Shown here piece after piece: positions 13,803 through 23,344 of a stretch of 64,000 nt of DNA (position 1 is the stretch's first letter; each line of letters starts with the position of its first letter). The notes under the pieces were generated by a model that saw only the letters and a list, made by a program, of their open reading frames with translations, was not told where the DNA came from and searched no databases. This DNA comes from Rhabditoides inermis (Eukaryota > Nematoda > Chromadorea > Rhabditida > Rhabditidae). The position numbers and the translations under genes were made by a program. The stretch spans positions 1,391,001 through 1,455,000 of the forward strand of contig CAWZYM010000402.1 in NCBI GenBank assembly GCA_963966185.1, in the 5' to 3' direction.

Positions 13803-14016
13803 CTACTTGCACTTGCCCTTGATGCAAGTGTACGGCTTGGCGCACTCGCAGCGGTAGCAGTCGCCCTGGCTGCCCACCTGGCACTGCGCAGTCGGCGGCA
13901 CGTTGAACGACGTCTGCAAGGGTACGGTATATGGTATACGGTAGATACAGTATGCTCACCGCAACAGCGAAGAGGGTGACGAAAAGCAGGAGAAGCGAAA
14001 GGAGATGACAGCGCAT
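13803..14016 (-). CDS. Small secreted cysteine-rich peptide precursor
   Basis: Two exons, 14016-13960 and 13913-13803, total 168 nt and encode 55 aa. The first exon is almost exactly a signal peptide (MRCHLLSLLLLFVTLFAVA). The second encodes a predicted mature peptide of about 36 aa with six cysteines, spaced C-x6-C-x2-C-x-C-x5-C-x4-C and ending in a Lys-rich KGKCK. Three disulfides are likely. I do not recognise the family; secreted antimicrobial-type or cuticle-associated peptides are possible but unproven. A minus-strand CTATAAAAAGG at about 14339-14349 is TATA-like but lies about 330 nt upstream of the ATG. The gene sits between unc-115 and the TMEM104 gene on the same strand. Confidence 0.7.
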
Positions 14017-14882
14017 ATTGCGAACGACTGAGCCGATTTGATCTGATACGGCGAACGGAGCCTCTAAATGACTCGAATGTTATCAGAAACGTGACATCTG
14101 AACTGACAATACAATAGATTGCGGCGCGGGGCAGCGATCACGTCATGTTATATCAACAGAGTGCGTTCGACTCTGTCAGGTAACAGTGTCAGGAAATCAC
14201 AAATCGACGATACATGAGCTCAACGAGGGTATGAATGAGGAGGCGTCGGGTAACACAACGCAAAACGAGTCTGCAAATAGACTGCAAACAAGGGTTCACG
14301 GCGAGAGAGTGTGAGGGGAAACCGTATCCCATTCAAACCCCTTTTTATAGTTGGTTTGTGTGACTCGGCTGAACTCTCATGGACTCTGGCGATAATGGGA
14401 GACATAACAAAAAGGCGTTGCTCCGAGAGATTACGACTTCGCATATGAACATATTTATTTCAGGAACAGACAGCACGCACACATTGATATGAACACCTCG
14501 ACTAGCAATCATCTAATACAAAGCACAAACAGAAAATGCATGGATACAGAAGTGCGCAGAGCATAGGAAGGGTTGACTCACAAACCGGACAATGTGATAT
14601 GATTTACAGTGTATGAGAGAGAGAGAGAGAGAGAGGAGGGATACGGCACTTACTTATTGATTCGAGTGATCCTTCTGAAACAGCTAGTCTCAATCTAACC
14701 GTGCAAAACACACATCACTTCACAAAGAAATACGAGATACCCAGACAAGAGAGAAGGAGAAGCGGGCAGAGACCACCCAGAGTCCGACAACAAAGCTACT
14801 CTCTACGCGACGATAAGAACTCCAATTCGATATAGAAACGTGTCAAAATGCCAAAGGGTGGACGCTGCTCATCACACCACCC
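14017..14882. other. Intergenic spacer between TMEM104 and the secreted-peptide gene
   Basis: I see no gene here. A short GA tract lies at 14613-14635. Minus-strand AATAAA at about 14453-14458 is a candidate poly(A) signal for the TMEM104 transcript, about 430 nt past its stop. The minus-strand TATA-like motif near 14345 lies in this spacer. Confidence 0.4.
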
Positions 14883-17342
14883 TCAGAAGTTGAACTTGAA
14901 CATGTTGAGGGTGACCATGACGATGGCGAACGCGCTCCACACAAAGATGGCGAGCGGCCAGAGGGGAGAGACGAACGGCGACGAGTGCTTCTTGGGCACG
15001 GGGAAGTTGAGGACGGACTTGGCGTACTGACGCGCCTGAAAAGATAAGAGAACATCCACGTCTTCAAGTGGACAAGTGATGAGACCATCCACTGAGGAGA
15101 CCCCGCATTGAGAGAATACCACCCCCTATATGGTGTAGGATGAGGCCATCTACTGAGAGAAGACCACTTTCCCTATATGGTTATATGGTGTATGATAGGA
15201 CCATCCACTCAGAGAAGACCACCCACCACCCTCCCCCCTATATAGTGTACAATCAGATAACTACTATTAGAAGAACACCCTCACCTTGATGACCAGGAAG
15301 CATGGGATGAGGAACTGCACTCCGACTCCGGGATAGCTGCCGGTCACCGACGCGAGCAGCATGACATCGTCGGTGAGGAGGGAGATGATGGTGGGCAGGC
15401 CGAGCACAAGCAGCGGGATCACCAGGTCCTCCGTGTTCGCGGGACGCAGCGGCGAGCGAGACGAGCGCACGCGCAGAGACTGCAACACTCACATGCAACT
15501 CTTTTTTTTCTATTTTTAGGGCGCATGACTCCTGTCGAGTCAAAAAGGGTTTAAAAAAACCTTTGAGATAAGATCAGAAAGGTTGGGAAGCCTCCTGTCG
15601 TGTCAGAAAGAATACAAAAAATCATTTAGACAGACAAGAAAAGATCAAAGGTTGAAAAACCATAGTAGCACATGCTGCTACAATCTCACCTCATCGTCGG
15701 GGTCCTGGTTGTCGAGGAGTGACTCCTCCTCCTGCAGTGCCTGCTGCGGCATCACCATCTTCTTCAGCACCTTCACGTTGTTGATCAGCGTCGTCGCCAC
15801 TATCTAAACACCACACCGTCATTCTCCCCCCCCTCTCTCTCCCCCCCCCCTCTCTCTCTCTCCATCACACTACCAATGAAACAATACATGTTCATGAACG
15901 CGATTCTGGATAAACCATTGATTTCATCTCACTACTCACTACTCCTCTCACTCGTCACTCACTCACCGGATAGTTGGTGGTGAGTGTGAATACGGGGAAG
16001 AGGGCGAGGAAGTGGTCCGAGATCCACGCCGGCACCGACGTGAACCCGTCGTGCAGAAAGTTGAGAGTGTACACGTCCTGTAATTGAACGTTTATAATAC
16101 AATGATTGTGCTGTACAATGGTTCGTGTTAAAGTAGTTCAACTCTCTCTCTCTCTCTCTCAGAATTTTTTCCCACCATCGCCCATCACTATTCAACACGA
16201 ACAGATCTATCTATAAACACGCAAATTCTATTCGTCAAAAGAGGCAAACTTGTAAGCGGCCCCACTGCATCTATTTTTTGATTCGGCTCTATATTGTCTA
16301 TTTTAGTGAAAAGAGGGGTATGGAAAGAGTACACTCCGAAAACAAGAGATACGATAAGAAATCCCGCTTGAAAAATATTATGATAAGAGACTAATTCTTC
16401 CTGCTTGCGAAAATAAGGGCGACGATAGGAGAATAATAAACGAGTGAAATATTTTAATTCCAATGGATCCAAATCACATGATTTGAACGACAAAAAAAAT
16501 CCTTTGCAAACCGGTCATCCTCGTGCGAACCGACAGTTAACCGTGAAATTCTTTCGCCTGTTACTAATTGAACTATTTGCCGTAATCACTCTATTTATGA
16601 CGTTAATTCTCTTCTATATAGTATACATAGTAACAAATATTATTATTTAGCTTTTGATAGAACCAAGATAAAAAATCGAACCCACACCGACCTGTACTTT
16701 GGCGAAGGTGAAGGCTCCGGTAAGAGAGAGGGTGAAGTAGAAGGCGAGCACCACAGTGTACACGCCCATCAGACGCACCATCACACCCACCTTGTGGCTG
16801 AATGGAGATATTACATTCAACTCCTGGATACTCCCGGTTCCCACTCATTCCATCAACGAAATGTTAAACTACGTGCATTATACGTTTTTTTCTGTTGAGT
16901 CACCGTCTCTCTTTTTTTTATCATGACAGATAAAATAGTAAAACAATTTTTTAATCCACTCACCTCATCGGAGTGATGAGACCGGGCAGCGAGTGGTGGC
17001 ACATAAATGCGTACACCGTCACACCTGCGAAATATCATTGAAATATTTATCTCGAAATTATAGAATATTCATCTTGAATCAATGGTTATGTCGTTTACTA
17101 TAAGAACTCGAAAAACACGTACCAAAGAGCGATCCGAATCCGTGGACGTTGACGGGCGGGGGAGAGGCGGCGGGTCCGTCCGACATGAGCTGGACCGAAG
17201 CCAGGAAGATCATCAGAGAGAAGGCTGCAGAGACATCAAGTAGAAGGAACGACAATCGAACTCGGAAACAAGCATGCACGTTCGACAAGGCGCACACTGT
17301 TTCTGTCACATCATCTGACAGTTGTGCTGCCTCATCAGAGAG

Positions 17343-17423
<81 letters not shown>

Positions 17424-17567
17424 GAACAGAGGAACTCACCGGTCCACCTGCTGACAGTGGTGGCGAGCTGGAGGTACTTGGTCTTGGTGATTCCGATCAA
17501 AACCATCGGCAGACAGACGAGGATGAAGAGCACGACCGAGAGGCGGTACACCGTGAACCTGCAAGCG

Positions 17568-17614
<47 letters not shown>

Positions 17615-17643
17615 CCCCTCTCTCCTCTTCTCTATCCTCCCCT

Positions 17644-17678
<35 letters not shown>

Positions 17679-19751
17679 ACCCTCCCTCCCTCCCCCCTCT
17701 CTCTGTATACCCTCCCCTCTCCCCCCTCTCTCTGTATACCTTCCCCCCTCTCTCCACCCACCTATCCAGAAACGCGGGAAAGTAGGGCTGACACGGGTCG
17801 TTCGGCAGCGTGGTCTCGTTCACAGACGAACTAAAGGCAATGATAGAGACCAAAAAAAACTATGATCATCTGAGGTTGCTAAGAGTGATTTCGTTTTGTA
17901 CGTGTCATGCCCCCGCCAGAGTACTCATAAGTCTCTTGAATCCAGGGCTACTTTTTCCTTTACCTGTATAGTCGGATTGGATCCTATATGCCATCCGTGA
18001 CATTTCACATGTTGTGCAGTTTCGTGCAACACAACATGTATATCTTCAAAGATCCAAAACGCTTTGTGAGAAGGAATCGAACCCATGGGCAGATCGCAAC
18101 GATCGCGCGCTGGCGGCGCGCTCTACCACTGCGCCATTGAGGCTCACACTAAGAGGTCATTAAATCTCCCAGATATGTTTGCTCGTTAACTTTCATCATA
18201 GTACACTCAAGTGGCCAGTGGAGCTAGATGTGCTCTCTCTTCGATCTCTTAACAACTGCCTCTATGGCGCAGTGGTAGAGCGCGCCGCCAGTGCGCAATC
18301 GCTGCGTGCTGCTCATAGGTTCGATTTCTACTCATGGACGCGTTTTGTATATTTGTTGACAAACATGTTGTGTTGCACAAAACTGCACAACATGTGAAAT
18401 GTCACGGATGGCATATAGGATCCAAACCGACTATACGTGTCATAATCATTCCAAATAAACATCTAATTTAATTTGTGCAGTAAATGAACTAGAGGAAATG
18501 ATAGAGCCACATATCGAAAACAGCAAAACCGGCGTACCAGATGATGTTCATGAACGACTTGGGTACGGTGGTGGAGTAGATGGCGAGGTCGCCAAACAGG
18601 TACACGTTGAGGGCGGCGTACGAGAAGATGACACCCCACCGGCCGAGGAACATGGACGCCATTTGAGACTGAAACTCATGCATACGACACAAGAAGTAAC
18701 GAGTAGTCAATAAATCAACAATTTCTCCAGTTTCGCTACAGATTCGCTACAGATGCATCTCAAGCGGGTTTGGACTGTCTTGTTTACTGCTGGAACGCCC
18801 ACTGTATTTTGCCATTTTGTATGTGCATCGCTTGTATATAAGCTCTTATATCACTGACTTTCCTCATAATCCACAAGTAGTAACTCTGCGGGCTATCAAT
18901 AAATCAATACACGTCCACTCACCACTTCCACTCGCTGCGTGATCTCAAACGACGACGGGCCATTGTCGGTGGCGACGCTCACGTCTACAAAACAATCATT
19001 ACTTTATTGAAAGCATTTATCTCGATCTACTCCCCTTGCAGTTCGAAATACGGTGCCATAACCGTCTGCCTCTCTTGTTTTTCGGGCTATTGCCGAGAGC
19101 TGACTCTCCGTCTTTCTCTGATCTACCCCACCACGCGCAACTCATTGCGAGCATAGAACTCTAGTCCCTATCACCTCTCACGAACAGAGCAGTAGACGCG
19201 AAACGAAGATAACAAGTGCAATACATTCTTCAGTCGACGACCGAAAAACACACTAACGAGTGCAATAACATTTTTGCAGTACATATTCACGAATACATCC
19301 TCATCATTTTAAAACAGGGGCGTGCAAAACATGATTCGGACAGTTAGAGCACCGGAAGCGAGATCAGCTCTGGCACATGTGCTCTGGATATCGCCCACAC
19401 ACGCATGCTATGAGTGGAGGATAATGACAAAGTGTCATACAATCAAGCAAACAATCATTCGGACAGAATCGCTACATTCTGACTATACAAGACGTACGGT
19501 ACGCCACAAGGGCTAAGCACTGGGGGAGTCATACCATGGTGTCATATCCCCAACCCACCTCCATAGTCGATCGTGTCTCCCTCCTTGCGCTGCTTGCTCG
19601 TCACTGCGTTCGCCACCGACAGCGCCTCCAGCACAAACGTCGCCGACACGTAGCTGAACTAGCACGTGAACGGACAGGTTGGGCAAACTCAAGAGGGCTC
19701 GGATTGTTTTGTTTATTGGTTGCATACATCACATCATATCAATAACGCGTT

Positions 19752-19808
<57 letters not shown>

Positions 19809-20329
19809 AAAGAGAGGATGAATTTGGATCAAAACGGTTTCGACTCCTGTCATCTGACCGTTTGAGCCACCACCAACCCGGAGTCATCATCAGAGATGAA
19901 ATTGATGGCTAGTTTCAATCAAGCATGTTGCATGTTATGTTCATGCATCGCATGTAAATAATCTTCGTAAATTCTTCAGTAAAGTCGCTCGTAAATGCGT
20001 CGGTATTCTAGCATTACCATGAAATAAGCGAGAGATAACCAAGCCCACCTGACTAGCGCCGATATGCACAAGAGCACAATGGAGAGCGCCCATCCGGCGG
20101 TCTGGAAGGCAGCGGGCAGAGCGAGCGCGCCCGTGCCAACAATCAAGTTGAACACGTACAGAAAGCCAATCTACAAAAATGCATATGAACAGGTAACCTT
20201 CATCTGCCAAGAGATTATAGAGACACAGTAACACAACAGGAAATCTGTATCAAACATCTAGTTAAATCGATAAACAAAAAAACGCACCGTTGGGCTGAAC
20301 GTAGCATTGGGGTCGACGTCTGCCGGCAT
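14883..20329 (-). CDS. TMEM104: TMEM104-like putative amino-acid transporter
   Basis: Multi-pass protein of the amino-acid/auxin-permease fold, ortholog of vertebrate TMEM104; the substrate is not established. Coding exons: 20329-20288, 20170-20049, 19653-19559, 18984-18923, 18668-18538, 17830-17762, 17558-17440, 17224-17123, 17024-16964, 16797-16692, 16077-15967, 15803-15690, 15479-15285, 15035-14883. They total 1482 nt, 493 aa, against about 496 for human TMEM104. The first membrane segment has the family signature FNLIVGTGALALPAAFQTAG. The residues around the 15803-15690 exon form a polar cytosolic loop (LQEEESLLDNQDPDDE). The C terminus is a last hydrophobic helix and MFKFNF. A candidate splice acceptor upstream of the ATG (AG at 20387-20388) could receive a spliced leader. 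Cytohesin ends 494 bp upstream on the same strand. Confidence 0.92.
15063..15250. repeat. Imperfect tandem repeat, about 60-bp unit
   Basis: Three diverged units carry a 'gaccatccactgag...agaccac...cctatatggtgta' pattern. They lie in the last intron of the TMEM104 gene. Confidence 0.7.
17347..17423. repeat. (GA)n tract beside TMEM104 exon 7
   Basis: About 77 bp of nearly pure GA. It ends 16 bp from the exon at 17440-17558, and a CT tract lies on the other side of that exon. Confidence 0.95.
17572..17690. repeat. (CT)n-rich tract on the other side of TMEM104 exon 7
   Basis: Two long CT runs, 17572-17611 and about 17648-17674, with pyrimidine-rich filler. They start 13 bp from the exon at 17440-17558 and are complementary to the GA tract at 17347-17423. 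Confidence 0.95.
17966..18147 (-). mobile_element. tRNA-derived SINE, family 2, left copy (inverted)
   Basis: On the minus strand the tRNA-like head has A box TGGCGCAGTGGTAGAGCG and B box GGGTTCGATTCC. A body ending GGATCCAATCCGACTATAC follows. The family matches the plus-strand copy at 18258-18436 over the whole length. The head lacks good pairing in several arms, so it is not a tRNA gene. Both copies are in one TMEM104 intron. Confidence 0.8.
18258..18436 (+). mobile_element. tRNA-derived SINE, family 2, right copy
   Basis: Head-to-head partner of 17966-18147. It has the same A box, a B box GGTTCGATTTC and the same body, including the palindromic ACATGTTGTG...CACAACATGT segment. The two form an inverted repeat with about 110 bp between them. 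Confidence 0.8.
19021..19164 (+). repeat. Dispersed repeat A, copy 1
   Basis: About 145 bp in a TMEM104 intron, alignable to 34449-34605 (same orientation) and 36481-36622 (inverted). Shared blocks include TTGCAGTTCGAAATACGG, ATAACCGTCTGCCTCTCTTG, GTCTTTCTCTGATCTA and ATTGCGAGCA. Confidence 0.75.
19745..19882. repeat. Dispersed repeat C, copy 1, with (GA)n
   Basis: It begins ACGCGTTCGAGAGAGA, contains a GA tract to 19807, then GCAAAGAGAGGATGAATT and GGTTTCGACTCCTGTCA. The same order occurs at 38012-38106 with a much shorter GA run, so the microsatellite has expanded or contracted inside a mobile repeat. Confidence 0.7.
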
Positions 20330-20822
20330 GATTGCGGATTCACACAGTCTATTCGTCGCTCGGCCGTGGCTCTCGCTTATCGCATCCTGGAAGGTGAGAG
20401 TGATAAGCGGATCGACAAAATGCGGCACCCCGAAAAGCGCTGACTCGACAGTAGCAATCGCACACACTCACACACAGAGAGAGAGGTATCGGGATAACGA
20501 TGGAAACGTTATATCAGGGTTGATTCAGTACATTCATCAAACACGCGAGTTGTGTAAACTGTTTATTGATATGCAGGAGAAAAGCGAGACAGAGATCTGT
20601 GATCCAGAGAGAGAGAGACTCGTAGCGATATGGTTGATAAGGCTCTGATACAAACAATATGATAATGTGGAAACCTGCAAAGCGCATAAAACAAGGGGTT
20701 GACCCGTTGAAACGATACAATATCTGCTAACTGCAAAATACAAATGCCTACTTCAACAATTTCAACAAAAGACGGCCTATGGCCTATGGGGCGTCAACAA
20801 CAATAAATGGAAAGATATAACT

Positions 20823-22173
20823 TCACATCAACCTACTGGCGCTGCTCCTCTTGGGTGTTTTGGGTGTGGCGGGGAGTGAACGCAGCTTGCCGAGAGACTT
20901 GCTCCTCTTGTTCTTCCGGATCAGACTCTTCCGGAACGAGATCATCTCATAGAACGGGTCAGTCGCCACACACACTCTGAACGTCCACATCTCCACATCG
21001 TCCATCACGTCTACTTCTCACCACGTCTACGTCTCACTACGTCTACGTCTCACCACGTCTACGTCTCACTACGTCTACGTCTCCCTACGTTTACGTCTCA
21101 CCACGTCAACCACCTACCGCAGCGCCTCCACCCATCGCTCCGCCTCGAGTTGGCTGTCGGCAGCGAGACGATACACACTGCGCGTGCCGTGCTTGGCCTA
21201 GACGATAACTATTAATAATAATATGTATTACCGTGCATACTATATAGAGAGGGAACGTCATAAATATAGTGAATACGGCAAATGTGATTGCATTCAATAT
21301 GAACAACTCCCGCTTCGAGAATGCGCAACACCTGATAACAATCTTCGTGTGTCTCACCTGTGCCGTTTTGCTGGCCTTGATGACGTCGTCGTTGTTCGAG
21401 TAGAGCTCGAAGACGTGTTCCCTTCCCATGCAGGGCGCGTGTCGCACACCCACATTCTCCAGCGGAATGATGCCGCGAGGCTCCTTGTCCTAAAGATGTG
21501 TTCAGTCTCTTCGAAACAGCCCCTTCAAAACGCCTTCGAAACACGCTGTGTGGTCGTGTGTCGAAGGCGTTTCGAAGTCACCATCGAAGGGAGTTTCGAA
21601 CGAACAGACTGATCGCTACTTGAAAACACGTATAGCAATCTCCTCCAGACACCATCTAATGCATATCAAATCGCCACATCACAGCAACAAAACTTCAATG
21701 TCACTTCAATACATGAATCGATTAGGTGTCCCACCTTCTCGTCGTCAAAGTAGTAGAGTATCTGCTGGGTGAGGATGAAGTAGCGACGCTTCCACGTCGT
21801 CTTCATACGAGTCGACGCCAGAGAACTGCCGCCTAAAAACAACAAATGTCATCATGGTCAAGCTCCAAAACGTCACAAAATAGTCATGCATAACACAGTT
21901 TGAATACACAGCTTTCCGAACACAATCAAGTGTTCATCCGCATAACAAAAAATGAAGCAATTAGCGGAAATTGAAGGACGTTAGAGAAAGAGAAGAGACA
22001 GCAGACATCGCGACCAAATGGAGAGACGAGACGGAGACAATGACGAGAGAAATGCGTAAGCGACGAGATGAAAACAGGTGAGTGAGACATTGGGGGATGG
22101 ATTGAATCCAGGCAACCAACGACCAGCTGACGCCTGCCTGTGCAATAGCAGAGATCAAAGTTGCAAGCGGGGA

Positions 22174-22226
<53 letters not shown>

Positions 22227-23268
22227 GGATCGGCAGGGAGACAACATGTGCATGACATCAAACTGGTTCCGTTTGGATCGGAGAGTGTGGTTTCGCTTTT
22301 CCTACTTGGCAGTGCTGCCATCCCGAAGAGACGAAAAACATCAAGAAGCTATGAAAAACAACTGACTGTGCTTGGCGAGGAAGCCCTTCTTGACGGGATT
22401 CGAGAAGGTGACGTCGAGGTCGGGCGACACGTCGTCGTCGTCGTCCGGAAACGAGAACGCATCCGCGCGAATGTCGTCGTAGATCTCCTGGAAACACGCA
22501 CACAAGCGTCTAGAAAGCTAGAAACACAAAAAAATGTGTTTGGGCTGCATACACACAACATGTCTCTCATATATGGTAAGTAACATGGATGAATACATGA
22601 TGTGACAGTGACAGTGACAAAACAACCACAACAGTCGTCAATCCATCCATGAATACATACACCTCATACTCACCTTGAGGACACTTGCATCCACATCGCC
22701 ACCCTGGTCGATGCCTCTGTTCATGTGAATGAACCTCTCCAGGCTCGGCTTCTCCTTGCACGACGGGTTGTGCAGCGACGTGTTCAGCATGATCGTCGAG
22801 AACGACAGCATGTAGCACGTGTCTGAGCAACGAGTGCGGTTTAGGTCACGTGACGAAACCGATACCAGAGATACTCTACGGGCAAGAGTTGGTTTTGTAC
22901 GTGGCATATTCATGTTTGCGATTCCGAATATCATTTCGATTTGCAAGGAGTGCGGTTTAGGTCACAGACGCCGATGGTGACGAAACCGATATATCATAGA
23001 TATCCTAGGGCAAGGGTTGATTTCGTTTTCTACACATATTCATGTTTGCGATTCGGAAAGGGGATATGAAAACAGTGCGTCACCTGGATGGAACTTTCCG
23101 GGGTTCTGATCGCAGTAGTGGTTGGCGAACGCCTCCATCATGCGGTCAATCTTCTGCGCCTCGCCCGGCAGCCTGTGCAAGAAATGATGAGCGTGCTAGA
23201 CGTGGGCAAATTATCTGAGAGTGGCTCAGAGTGCAGGAAACAGTCTATTATCACATGAATGAGAGGGA

Positions 23269-23344
<76 letters not shown>

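Noticed and set aside
17306..17834. Several 150-170-codon open frames of alternating Arg-Glu or Ser-Leu
   Set aside because: They are translations of GA/CT tracts around a TMEM104 exon.
18060..18330. Two tRNA genes
   Set aside because: The A and B boxes are good but the cloverleaf arms do not pair well, and both are heads of a longer shared repeat; called SINEs.
22161..22583. Long plus-strand open frame in cytohesin
   Set aside because: Antisense shadow of the coding exon at 22487-22367 plus a GA tract.
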